The notes under the pieces were generated by a model that saw only the letters and a program-made list of their open reading frames with translations, ran no database searches and was not told the DNA's origin. Shown here piece by piece: positions 35,669 through 46,329 of a stretch of 64,000 nucleotides of DNA. Location: assembly GCA_021292105.1 (NCBI GenBank), contig CM037875.1, forward strand, positions 1,764,956-1,828,955, in the 5' to 3' direction. The position numbers and the translations under genes are program-made. The number at the start of each line of letters is the position of its first letter. The stretch's first letter is position 1. This DNA is from Anadara kagoshimensis (lineage: Eukaryota > Mollusca > Bivalvia > Arcoida > Arcidae).

Positions 35669-36879
35669 GACGAGTAGCTGGGTATTTATATTTAAGATAT
35701 TCAAAATTCAAGCATATCATGATGAAGTATATTCAATTCTGCATCCATTGATACCAAATATTCAAACATTCAAGCTTCAATACGCTCAAATACGCTTCCA
35801 TAAAGGAGGGGAGGGGGGAGTGTACGGGTAGGTTCTAATGCAATTTACATGGTTTTTCACATTCAGGACGAGTAGCTGGGTATTTATATTTAAGATATTC
35901 AAAATTCAAGCATATCATGATGAAGTATATTCAATTCTGCATCCATTGATACCAAATATTCAAACATTCAAGCTTCAATACGCTCAAATACGCTTCCATA
36001 AAGGAGGGGGGGAGTGTACGGGTAGGTTCTAATGCAATTTACATGGTTTTTCACATTCAGGACGAGTAGCTGGGTATTTATATTTAAGATATTCAAAATT
36101 CAAGCATATCATGATGAAGTATATTCAATTCTGCATCCATTGATACCAAATAATCAAACATTCAAGCTTCAATACGCACAGATACGCTTCCACAAACGGG
36201 ACGAGGGGATGCAAAAACGGGTAGGTTCAAGTGTAATTTCCATGATTTTTCACATTCAGGACGAGTAGATGGGTATTTATATTTAAGATATTCAAAATTC
36301 AAGCATATCATGATGAAGTATATTCAATTCTGCATCCATTGATACCAAATAATCAAACATTCAAGTTTCAATACGCACAGATACGCTTCCACAAAGGAGG
36401 GGGGAGTGTACGGGTAGGTTTTAATGTAATTTACATGGTTTTTCACATTCAGGACGAGTAGCTGGGTATTTATATTTAAGATATTCAAAATTCAAGCATA
36501 TCATGATGAAGTATATTCAATTCTGCATCCATTGATACCAAATAATCAAACATTCAAGTTTCAATACGCACAGATACGCTTCCACAAAGGAGGGGGGGAG
36601 TGTACGGGTAGGTTCTAATGCAATTTCCATGATTTTTCACATTCAGGACGAGTAGCTGGGTATTTATATTTAAGATATTCAAAATTCAAGCATATCATGA
36701 TGAAGTATATTCAATTCTGCATCCATTGATACCAAATAATCAAACATTCAAGTTTCAATACGCACAGATACGCTTCCACAAAGGAGGGGGGGAGTGTACG
36801 GGTAGGTTCTAATGCAATTTCCATGATTTTTCACATTCAGGACGAGTAGCTGGGTATTTATTTTTAAGATATTCAAAAT
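35669..36879 (+). repeat. Left arm tandem array, units 193-199 bp
   Basis: Units start at the string GACGAGTAGCTGGG at 35669, 35867, 36061, 36260, 36453, 36647 and 36841 (last one partial). Each carries 'catatcatgatgaagtatatt' and a G-rich 'aaggaggggggag' tract. The short open frames in it are copies of one repeat translation. Confidence 0.95.
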
Positions 36880-36900
36880 TCAAGCATATCATCATAAAGT

Positions 36901-37940
36901 ATTTTGAATATCTTAAAATAAATACCCAGCTACTCGTCCTGAATGTGAAAAATCATGGAAATTACACTTGAACCTACCCGTTTTTGCATCCACCGTCCCG
37001 TTTGTGGAAGCGTATCTGTGCGTATTGAAGCTTGAATGTTTGAATATTTGGTATCAATGGATGCAGAATTGAATATACTTCATCATGATATGCTTGAATT
37101 TTAAATATCTTAAAAATAAATACCCAGCTACTCGTTCTGAATATGAAAAATCATGGAAATTACACTTGAACCTACCCGTTTTTGCATCCCCTCGTCCCGT
37201 TTGTGGAAGCGTATCTGTGCGTATTGAAGCTTGAATGTTTGAATATTTGGTATCAACGGATGCAGAATTGAAAATACTTCATCATGATATGCTTGAATTT
37301 TGAATATCTTAAAAATAAATACCCAGCTACTCGTCCTGAATGTGAAAAATCATGGAAATTGCATTAGAACCTACCCGTACACTCCCCCCCCCCCCTTCCT
37401 TTGTGGAAGCGTATTTGAGCGTATTGAAGCTTAAATGCTTGAATATTTGGTATCAATGGATGCAGAATTGAATATACTTCATCATGATATGCTTGAATTT
37501 TAAATATCTTAAAAATAAATACCCAGCTACTCGTTCTGAATATGAAAAATCATGGAAATTACACTTGAACCTACCCGTTTTTGCATCTCCTCGTCCCGTT
37601 TGTGGAAGCGTATCTGTGCGTATTGAAGCTTGAATGTTTGAATATTTGGTATCAATGGATGCAGAATTGAAAATACTTCATCATGATATGCTTGAATTTT
37701 GAATATCTTAAAAATAAATACCCAGCTACTCGTCCTGAATGTGAAAAATCATGGAAATTGCATTAGAACCTACCCGTACACTCCCCCCCCCTTCCTTTGT
37801 GGAAGCGTATTTGAGCGTATTGAAGCTTAAATGCTTGAATATTTGGTATCAATGGACGCAGAATTGAATATACTTCATCATGATATGCTTAAATTTTAAA
37901 TATCTTAAAAATAAATACCCAGCTACTCGTCTGGAATGTT
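36901..37940 (-). repeat. Right arm tandem array, inverted units of 197-200 bp
   Basis: The inverse of the left-arm unit, with TACTCGT marks at 36931, 37129, 37328, 37528, 37727 and 37924. Two unit subtypes alternate: one with 'ccgtttttgcatcc' and one with 'ccgtacactcccccc', which suggests a higher-order duplication of a 400-bp pair. Confidence 0.9.
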
Positions 37941-38693
37941 ATTTACATTAAAAAATATCGGGACTACATTCGTGGTACAAGAAATTGTTCGTAGTTTTGC
38001 GGAAGTTTTGATCCATAAATCCGTTAGTAGTTACTTATGTGTAGTAAATAGATGATATTTTGTCAAAGTAATCAACTGCTTTTTTAACAAGTAACTGGCT
38101 ACTAGTAGCTAACTTTTCTTCCACAAGTAACTGGCTACTAGTAGCTAACTTTTCTTCTACAAGTAGCCAGCTACTAGTAGCCAGTTACTAGTAGCTAACT
38201 TTACCTATCTCTCTTCCTTCATTAGGAAATTTTGGCCTGTATCGCCTGATTGACCTGTGATATTGTGCAGGTCCAAATTGTGAGTATCAAGGGAAATACC
38301 ATACTAAGTATATGATAAAAACTATTACCCCACTTCACGCGTTCAACAATGTATACGTACCGTTTCAATTGATATCCTAAGCAGCAACTACCTTCTAATA
38401 TACAAACAAGATTTGTTGAAAATTCGATAAATATCTGACGACAAGAAATTTCAAATACCCAAAAACTTGTTCTGGTCCGTTAGACATCTTAACCTTATCT
38501 TTAGATTTCATTTGACCTTAAAATTTAATTCATGCACAGTGCTATACAAGGTTACGTTGACTTCACAAAAGGTCAACGCACGGGGAAAATGCGGACATGC
38601 ACATATAATGTCTGTTCTGTCTCATAGACGATATCTATTCACAGGCGGAACAACCAGTCAACATATTATATTCAAAGAACTACACATGCATCT

Positions 38694-38950
38694 GGACCCA
38701 CTTTCACAATTATTTCTTGACTAACATTTTCCTCAACTTAAATCTAGAATCTGAATAATTTTGTTAATTTTCAAGATATTCGTGATTTAACTTAAAGTAT
38801 CATTTTGAAGATCACGCTAAGATTATTACATCTATATTCTAATTTTGCTGGAAATTTTACTTGTAGTGACATAACATTGCCAATGTTGTCAGACTTAAGT
38901 TAAGGAAAATTTTAACTGCTTAATTAAGAAATGATTGTGAAACTGGGGCC
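38694..38950. mobile_element. MITE family M, copy 1
   Basis: Inverted ends: 'cactttcacaattatttcttg..cctcaacttaaat' on the left and its inverse 'cttaagttaagg..aagaaatgattgtgaaactgg' on the right. Three more copies lie at 53125, 55962 and 57834. Confidence 0.7.
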
Positions 38951-39903
38951 TGTACCCGATTATTAAATGCCGCTGTATTCTTTTCCTGTTATGTGTGCGT
39001 TGTGGTAAAAGCTAAAATACAATGTATATTAAAGATACCCCCCCCCCAAAAAAAAAAAAAAAAAAAAAAAAAAAAACAACCGAGAATGCAATAAGAATTA
39101 CAATATATCCCTGAAAGACTAAAATACTGTCGAAAAGACATGACAGTTGGAATAACTAAATGTCTATACATTGTACTTACTTATAATTTGTCTAACAAGT
39201 ATCTGTCACGTCACGTGACCATGGGCTGAGCTGATATACACTCGACCTAATTGCTCTTGAAATCGTTAAACATAAATTACTGATATATAAATTACAGGAC
39301 AAAACTGACATAATTGTCATAAAACAGATACTTAGGAATTTGATATTTAAACCTACAAACTGCGGTGGCGCATGTTCATAAAGTAGAAACTAAAAAGGTG
39401 TATCACGGCGTGTGATCTGTTGAACATCCGTAGACAGGAGTGAGCCGGAAATACGATTCGGTGTATATAAAGTAGATGCCAGAATAGAAAAACTCGAATT
39501 ACATTCACAAAAATCCGGACAGCAATACAATGTCCATGATTTTTTCTCTTATTATAAAGTTATTTTAATCTGGTAGATGTACATCATACACATGTTTAAC
39601 TGCTTTTGAATGTTAAATGCCATTGCATACGTTTCTTAATAATACTTAAACATAACTTTTGAACCAATTATGCATTTAATTGACAAATTAAGTCCTTCGC
39701 TGCATGATAAATTTTGCTGTAAAAATGAAAAAAAAAACAAAAAACTGATGAATAAAAAAAATGAATGGAGAAAGGATCATCATAAACAAACACTAGAGTG
39801 CATCAGAATTTAGTATTTTGCGACATCAAAAAATTCCCAAAATTCTCCCCGATCACCTACAAGGTACACCCCTTACTTCAATCCGGGATCTACCTCTGGT
39901 CTT
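38951..39903. other. Non-coding stretch
   Basis: A run of C then A (39038-39076) and AT-rich sequence. No exon or other repeat recognised. Confidence 0.5.
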
Positions 39904-40585
39904 TGTTACGCCACATAGCGGCGTTGCCGCATAAACGCGCCCGACACGTCTATGCAGGGAATTTCAACGCATAAAGAGGTTGGCCACGTTTATGCGGGGG
40001 CGTTCAACGCATAAAGATGTGTTGCTTATATGCGGCGCAAGGCTGCCTTTTTGACGCATAAAGAGGACTCATTTTAACGACTCAGTATGAATTTTAAAAA
40101 AGCTTAAAAGAACGTTGGTGGAGACTTTAATGATGACGACGACGATGACGATTGAGAATTTAAGTTTCTGTTGATACTGGTAATAGTAACTGTAAGGAGG
40201 AGGTGGAGGATTAGGACGGGGACGGTATGAGCTCAACGACAATGTAACCGTCGTCGTGCCGACGGAGGTGGCGATGGTGACTGTAATGTTGATGGTCGTT
40301 AAATTGTGATTTTGGCAGAATTTCGACTTTTGCTTATAATAATAATTATTATTATTATTATTTTATATAATGATGACGATGATCATGACGATGGTAGTGA
40401 TGGTGGTGGTGTTCTAGTGAATGTGGTAATAATGATGGAAGTGTAGGTGATGATAGTAATTGTTTTCTTTATGCGGCGGAATGTAGCCTTTCTGCTGCAT
40501 AAAAGTGTCCATTGTATGCGTTGAAATTCCCCGCATAGACATGTTGGAACATGTTTATGCGGCAACACCGCTATGTGGCGTAACA
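39904..40585. mobile_element. TIR element, 682 bp, 6-bp target duplication
   Basis: Ends TGTTACGCCACATAGCGG at 39904 and its inverse at 40585, with inverted similarity ('gttgccgcataaac', 'gggaatttcaacgcata') for over 100 bp. Both sides are flanked by GGTCTT (39898-39903, 40586-40591). The interior has many 'gcataaa'/'tttatgcgg' repeats and a GAT/GAC-rich tract. No transposase frame, so it is non-autonomous. Confidence 0.8.
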
Positions 40586-40662
40586 GGTCTTCTACCGTTT
40601 TACTTCAACAATGGCTTAACCAGGTGTGATACCTGAGACGCCAAGTTCCTACGGCAATGCAG

Positions 40663-40934
40663 TTACCGCCACTTAGATTATGACGCCGCCACCAGATGGG
40701 TGATATCAACAATATCCAATCAAATTACGATTTCGGATCATAGTAAAATGACGTCATCGGTCTTGGAAACCACAATACTCCGCTTCTCGACAGTTCACTT
40801 GAACACATTGTCGAAGTTTGTAAACTTTGTGAAAATTTTGCTTATTATAATTGTGCATTTGCCAGTTGTGTTTAAGTCTGCGGCATACATATACCTTGTA
40901 GATAATCATGGACTGTTTTCCGTTTTTCGGTATG
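40663..40934 (+). promoter_or_regulatory. CRE promoter and first exon, copy 1
   Basis: First of three tandem promoter copies. It holds a CCAATCA box (40716-40722), a perfect palindromic CRE TGACGTCA (40749-40756) and a nine-codon exon MDCFPFFGM (40908-40934) with donor GTAAGT at 40935. The first exon would splice in phase 0 to the exon at 45362. The downstream part of this duplication unit is interrupted by the 2.3-kb element at 41321. Confidence 0.7.
40908..40934 (+). CDS. Alternative first coding exon a, small CRE gene
   Basis: Nine codons, MDCFPFFGM, identical in protein to copy c at 45116 and differing by one residue from copy b. Donor GTAAGT follows. Whether this distant copy is still used is unknown. 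Confidence 0.5.
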
Positions 40935-41048
40935 GTAAGTAAAATGTTCAATATTACGGTGATTTTGTCACTATTCGGACCTTTCATCTAATTTGATTTT
41001 TAGGCAAGAATTAGAATAAATAAGTTTGCGGAGGAAAGATTTCCAAAT

Positions 41049-41052
41049 TCTC

Positions 41053-41107
<55 letters not shown>
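41049..41107. repeat. CT microsatellite
   Basis: CT run with one CC break, in the intron part of duplication unit 1. The same run exists at the matching place in unit 2 (44284). Confidence 0.95.
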
Positions 41108-41109
<2 letters not shown>

Positions 41110-41320
41110 TTATTCTTGGACACTATACAACTAAAGTTACTTCTCTTATAATTACTGTTAAAATGCAAAAAGGATTCTCAGTTTCAGAATTTTCTACGCT
41201 TGTGATTATAAATTATTTGTAATTGTAATCAAACGGTTTGATATTTTAGACCAAAGTATATTGCAGTAGCCAAAACTAGAACACAACAATAAAACACAAA
41301 TAACCAATAAAAAGAAATAA

Positions 41321-43629
41321 TAAACAAGAGGCCCATGGGCCTGATACGCTCACCTGATAACTAATGGCTAGCTGATAGATTTAAAGAACACATAAAAACT
41401 AAACCCCAATGACTTTTTTCTTTACATCATGATAACCATTGTATCAATACCTACAACATTCTAATATACATGCCTATACAAAAAGATAATTAACCCTTTT
41501 GGTATTGTTTTGCTTCTGTGACCTTGACCTTTGAACCCATGACCTTTTTCTATACATCAAAATGATCGTTGTATCAATACCTACAACATTCTAATATACA
41601 TGCCTATACAAAAAGTTTATAGTTTTCGAAATAATTAACCATTTTGGTATTGTTTCACATCTGTGACCTTGACCTTTGAATTCATGTCCTTTTTCTATAC
41701 ATCAACATGATCGTTGTATCGATACCTACAACATTCTAATATACATGCCTATACAAAAAGTTTATAGTTTTTGAGATAATTAAACATTTCCTTATTGTTT
41801 CGCATATGTGACCTTGACCTTTGAACCCATAACCTTTTTCTATACACCAAAATGATCGTTGTATCGATACCTACAACATTCTAATATATATGCCTATACA
41901 AAATGTTTATAGTTTTCGAGATAATTAACCATTTCGGTATTGTTTCGAATCTGTGACCTTGACCTTTGAACCCAAGACCTTTTTCTATACATCAAAATGA
42001 TCGTTGTATCGATACCTACAACATTCTAATATATATGCCTATACAAAATATTTATAGTTTTCGAGATAATTAACCATTTTGGTATTGTTTCGCATCTGTG
42101 ACCTTGACCTTTGAACCCATGACCTTTTTCTATACATCAAAATGATAGTTGTATCAATACCTACAACATTCTAATATACATGCCTATACAAAAAGTTCAT
42201 AGTTTTCGAGATAATGAACCATTTCAGTATTGTTTCACATCTGTGACCTTGACCTTTGAACCCATGACCTTTTTCTATACATCAAAATGATCGTTGTATC
42301 AATACCTACAACATTCTAATATACATGCCTATACAAAAAGTTTATAGTTTTCGAGATAATTAACCATTTCAGTATTGTTTCACATCTGTGACCTTTACCT
42401 TTGAACCCATGACCTTTTTCTATACATCAAAATGATCGTTGTATTAATACCTACAACATTCTAATATACATGCCTATACAAAAAGTTTATAGTTTTCGAG
42501 ATAATTAACCATTTCAGTATTGTTTCACATCTGTGACCTTGACCTTTGAACCTATGACCTTTTTCTATACATCAAAATGATCGTTGTATTAATACCTACA
42601 ACATTCTAATATACATGCCTATACAAAAAGTTTATAGTTTTCGAGATAATTAACCATTTCAGTATTGTTTCACATCTGTGACCTTGACCTTTGAACCTAT
42701 GACCTTTTTCTATACATCAAAATGATCGTTGTATCAATACCTACAACATTCTAATATACAAGCCTATACAAAAAGTTTATACTTTTCGAGATAATTAACC
42801 ATTTCAGTATTGTTTCACATCTGTGACCTTGACCTTTGAACCTATGACCTTTTTCTATACACCAAAATGATCGTTGTATCAATACCTACAACATTCTAAT
42901 ATACATGCCTATACAAAATGTTTATAGTTTTCGAGATAATTAACCATTTCGGTATTGTTTCGCATCTGTGACCTTGACCTTTGAACCCATGACCTTTTTC
43001 TATACATCAAAATGATCGTTGTATCGATACCTACAACATTCTAATATACATGCCTATACAAAAATTTATAGTTTTCGAGATAATAATTATAATCAGAGGT
43101 ACAAAAAATTAGGTCACGACCTTCACAATCGACCTTGACCTCATTTTGAAGATATTAACAAGAAGATGTCAAAACTGAAAACCCCATGTCATTATCTGGT
43201 CAAATAGTCAAGTTATAACAATTTGAAGCTATTTTACGATTTTTTCAAAATTAAACGCAAAAACGCGTAACCTATTTTTTATCCGAATTTCACAAAATGA
43301 ACAAACTATAGGCTTAAGACCCTAGAGAAGCCAAATATCACATCAGATTTTTCTCCAATCAGTACTTTCGGAGAAGAAGATTTTTTAAGATTTTTGCACC
43401 CCTAGGTCACCTTGACCTAGTTATGGTAGCCATAGCAACGCCACGAACAAATCTGAATTGCACCAGCCCATATATACTTCTGACAAAGTTTCATTAAAAA
43501 CTGTCCAGTAGTTTCAGAGGAGAAGTCGAAAATAGGTGTTAACGACGCACACACGCACACACGCACACACGCACATACACACGCTGCGCTATGCCATAAG
43601 CTCACATGACCTTCGGTCAGGTGAGCTAA
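41321..43629. mobile_element. Helentron/HINE-like non-autonomous element, 2.3 kb
   Basis: The left end has the palindrome GCCCATGGGC (41331) and subterminal GCTCACCTGA. The right end has TCAGGTGAGC, the inverse of that motif, with the short hairpin TGACC-TTC-GGTCA (43607-43619) followed by GGTGAGCTAA. Inside are a 145-bp tandem array, a unique part, and an ACACACGC microsatellite (43547-43583). Subterminal inverted repeats, 3' hairpin, tandem core and microsatellite fit Helentron-associated (HINE) elements of invertebrates. Comparison with duplication unit 2 gives the empty site, placing the insertion between 'aaaagaaata' and 'aaataacc'. No Rep/helicase frame. Confidence 0.7.
41440..43080. 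repeat. Twelve-copy tandem array, 145-bp unit
   Basis: CTACAACATTCTAATATA marks fall at 41451, 41581, then every 145 bp from 41726 to 43031. Copies are about 95% alike. Each unit carries 'gtgaccttgacctttgaaccca', which on the minus strand reads TCAAGGTCA and TTCAAAGGTCA. Confidence 0.95.
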
Positions 43630-43926
43630 AAAATAACCCTGATCATACATCATTTTGCGGTTTTTGGCAAATAACAAACGTTTGGGTTTTGGTCCCTATG
43701 TTTGCTCTCATTTCGGCCTCTTGAGGTATTAGGGTTTCCGCGGTTTTGGTTCCGGCGCTGCTAGTGGTTTATTTTTTATTCCACAACGACTGTATAGTGT
43801 TGCAAAATTAAAACAAGTTTAGAAATAATAACATTATTAGAAATAGGAACCAAATTCTATCTCTCTTCTATCATAAAAAGAGCAAGTGGGGAGATTCCAA
43901 AGTAACGCGATGCAATCAGATACGCG

Positions 43927-44192
43927 GTTACCGCCACTTAGATCGTGGCGCCGTCACTAGGTGGAGATTCTTGGAAACAGTAGTATCCAATGATGAAATT
44001 ACGATTTCGGATCATAGTAAATTGACGTCATCGGTCTTGGAAACCACAACATTCCGCTTCTCGACATCTCACACATTTTCAAAGTTTGTCAACTTTGTTC
44101 AAAAGTTTGTGCATTTGGGAGTTTTGTTAAAGCCTGCAACACATGCATATACCTTGTAGATAACCATGGAATGTTTTCCGTTTTTCGGTATG
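43927..44192 (+). promoter_or_regulatory. CRE promoter and first exon, copy 2
   Basis: Second tandem copy. CCAATGA near 43986, perfect CRE TGACGTCA (44023-44030), first exon at 44166-44192 and GTAAGT donor at 44193. The CCAAT box is altered by one base compared with copies 1 and 3. Confidence 0.7.
44166..44192 (+). CDS. Alternative first coding exon b, small CRE gene
   Basis: Nine codons, MECFPFFGM (Asp to Glu at position 2 relative to copies a and c), then GTAAGT. Frame and donor are intact. Confidence 0.5.
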
Positions 44193-44278
44193 GTAAGTAA
44201 AATGTTTAATATCACAGCGATTTTGCCATCATTCATTTGGATTTTTAGGCAAGAACTGTAATAAATAATTTGCGGACA

Positions 44279-44283
<5 letters not shown>

Positions 44284-44326
<43 letters not shown>
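44284..44326. repeat. CT microsatellite
   Basis: About 21 CT units in the intron of duplication unit 2. Confidence 0.95.
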
Positions 44327-44329
<3 letters not shown>

Positions 44330-44871
44330 GGACATCATATTACTTAAGTCTATAAACATTTTTTTAAATTTCTATTAGAAAAAAGGATTAACAAATAAAA
44401 TAAAAAGAGAATTTTCTAAGCTTGTGATAACAAATAGTTTGTAAATGTAATAAATCATTTTCACATTTCAAATCAAAGTTAATAGCAGTAGCTAGAACCA
44501 GAAACAGAACAAACAAAGCAGAAATAAACTATGAACACAAAACGCAATAAAAATACATAAAGCTAGAAATAACCTTGATGATAAACCTTTTTTGCGGTTT
44601 TGGTGGAGTGGGTTTGGGCCCCTATGTTTTTTTGTCTCATTTCGGCCTCTTGAGGTATAAGAGTTTCTTTTGTGTTGGTCGTGACGCTGCTAGGGGTTCT
44701 TTTTATTCCGCAATGGCCGTCTAGTGTTCCAAAATTAAAAGTTTAGTAATACTGACTTCAGTATCCCTTTAATAAATGATGTCATGAACTACGAGCTAAA
44801 AATACCTCTCTTCTATGAAAAAAAAATCAAGCGGAGAATTCTAAACTAACACGATTTAATCAGATACTAGA

Positions 44872-45142
44872 TTACCGCCACTTAGATCGTGGCGCCGTCC
44901 CTAGGTGGAGATTCTTGGGAAAATTAATATCCAATCAAATTACGATTTCGGATCATAGTAAAATGACGTCATCGGTCTTGGAAACCACAACATTTCGCTT
45001 CTCGACAGTTCACCTGAACACATTGTCGAAGTTTGTAAACTTTGTGAAAATTTTGGATTTTGCATAATAGGTGTTTTGTTAAAGTCTGCAACATACATAT
45101 ACCTTGTAGATAATCATGGACTGTTTTCCGTTTTTCGGTATG
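44872..45142 (+). promoter_or_regulatory. CRE promoter and first exon, copy 3 (gene-proximal)
   Basis: Third tandem copy. CCAATCA (44931-44937), perfect CRE TGACGTCA (44964-44971) about 145 bp upstream of the ATG at 45116, and GTAAGT donor at 45143. It is 220 bp from the next exon, so it is the likely main promoter. A CCAAT box next to a CRE suggests cAMP/CREB-type induction; this is inference from motifs. Confidence 0.75.
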
Positions 45143-46313
45143 GTAAGTAAAATGTTCAATATCACTGCAATTTTGCCACCATTCGGACCTAATAAGTGAA
45201 TATTGGTAAATAATTTTGCGTATAAAATATCGATTTATTTTTCGTCCGTCTCATTTTTGGATACTACATTAATATTTACAAGAAGAATTTAAAAAAATGT
45301 ATAGGAATTTGCTACAATTCAATTTATTAATTTTTTAAATCAAATATTCTTTTAATTTCAGATCAATTTTCCCTTGAGAAGACTTTTCAGCAGAAAGAAA
45401 AATAAAGTCACGTCTATACCTTTAAAAAGACTGTTTAGCAAAAAGGAGAACAAAATCGCACCAATGCCAATCAAAGAAGAAGATATCTATATAGAAATCC
45501 TTTGTGTCACTGACGAAAAAGAAAACGTGGACCAAGTAAAGATAGACGAGAACGGTAAAATATTAGTAAATGTACCCTAATTACCGACAATTTATCGACT
45601 GGTCTACCAATCCAATCAACAAATCAACTCCGTCATTAGACATTTTTGCCATTTTCTCTAGTAATTATCAGAAGCTTACTTTAGCAACTCATAATAACGA
45701 TACAAAGTTGTGATACAAGTACACCTAAGTTGGCTGGGATGTTAAACACCATTATTATTATAATTTTTTATCTGTGTATTGTCATTACAATACTAATTGA
45801 TGTCCATTTATCGTTATAATTCGTTTATCGCGTTTCTGACATTGCGTCTCGTGAATTTACCGTGTTATGAATGACTCTTGTTTTCTCAGGGCCTCGCGAT
45901 AGCTGGCTGAGCAGTCCTAAGCACTGGTTCACAATGCCTCTCATAGCCTTTGCGCGAATTTTACAAGGGAAGATTTGCTTTTTGAAAGGCATATCATGTC
46001 AGAACTGAATATCTCGATATATATGTTAGAAAATTTTGGCATAAAACTTATAAGCCCCGACCATTCCATTCAAAACTTACTGTCTCAATATAAGTGAAAA
46101 AATCTTAACTGCTTAATTGTGACGAAGAATGCCATCAAATCTTGGCCATTTTATTTCAGAATAAAACATGTAAAATTTGCTTTATTTTCCCTTCTAGGTT
46201 TCGTCACTGCAACATTGCTTGTCCCCACAGAAGAAGGATTTGGGGCTAAGCTGTCGGATGAAATATTTGACGTTGTCGTCCATGAAGACTTGCAACCATC
46301 CGATAAAGAATAG
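45116..46313 (+). CDS. Small novel protein gene with triplicated CRE promoter
   Basis: Exon 1 (45116-45142, MDCFPFFGM) joins exon 2 at 45362 after a good acceptor (tttaatttcag). Exon 2 continues INFPLRRLFSRKKNKV, contains two related segments (LRRLFSRKKNK and LKRLFSKKENK, an internal duplication) and an acidic half (KEEDIYIEILCV..). Unspliced, it stops at 45578-45580, giving 81 aa. Alternatively a donor at 45555 (AACG|GTAAAA) joins in frame to an acceptor at 46197 (ttcccttctag), adding FVTATLLVPTEEGFG and an acidic tail to TAG at 46313, total about 113 aa. The protein has a hydrophobic/Cys start, a basic middle and an acidic end. No family is recognised. Upstream the promoter and first exon are present three times in tandem. 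Confidence 0.65.
45362..45580 (+). CDS. Exon 2 of the small CRE gene
   Basis: Begins ATC directly after the acceptor AG at 45360-45361 and is open in phase 0 for 72 codons to TAA. The two basic LxRLFSxKxNK repeats are spaced 16 residues apart. The exon may end earlier, at 45554, if the third exon is used. Confidence 0.65.
   Translation: MNFPLRRLFSRKKNKVTSIPLKRLFSKKENKIAPMPIKEEDIYIEILCVTDEKENVDQVKIDENGKILVNVP
46198..46313 (+). CDS. Candidate exon 3 of the small CRE gene
   Basis: A pyrimidine-rich acceptor (attttcccttctag at 46197) precedes 38 open codons, with FVTATLLVPTEEGFGAKLSD and a D/E-rich end, then TAG. The incoming phase matches a donor at 45555 in exon 2. Right after the stop stands AG|GTATGA, a possible donor into a 3' UTR exon at 47723. 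Confidence 0.45.
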
Positions 46314-46329
46314 GTATGATAAGTCATTA

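Larger units (their letters stand above)
35087..38317. mobile_element. Foldback transposable element, 3.2 kb
   Basis: Termini TATCATATACTTA at 35087 and its inverse ending at 38317 are flanked by the 9-bp direct repeat AAAACTATT (35078-35086 and 38318-38326). The outer arms diverge internally, then become nearly identical inverted sequence: three 36-bp subrepeats around 'gctactagtagccagttactt' (35396-35515; 38088-38204), unique sequence, then tandem roughly 195-bp units, six full units on the left and five on the right in opposite orientation. The arms meet around a 21-nt loop near 36890. No transposase frame is present. A 9-bp duplication fits a MULE-like mover, but that is inference. Confidence 0.85.

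Noticed and set aside
35838..36268. Two similar 64-78 aa frames starting MQFTWFFTFRTSSW
   Set aside because: Identical because they lie in successive units of the foldback tandem array. Other units break the frame.
41440..43080. CRISPR-like array
   Set aside because: The whole 145-bp unit is repeated without unique spacers, in a eukaryotic context.
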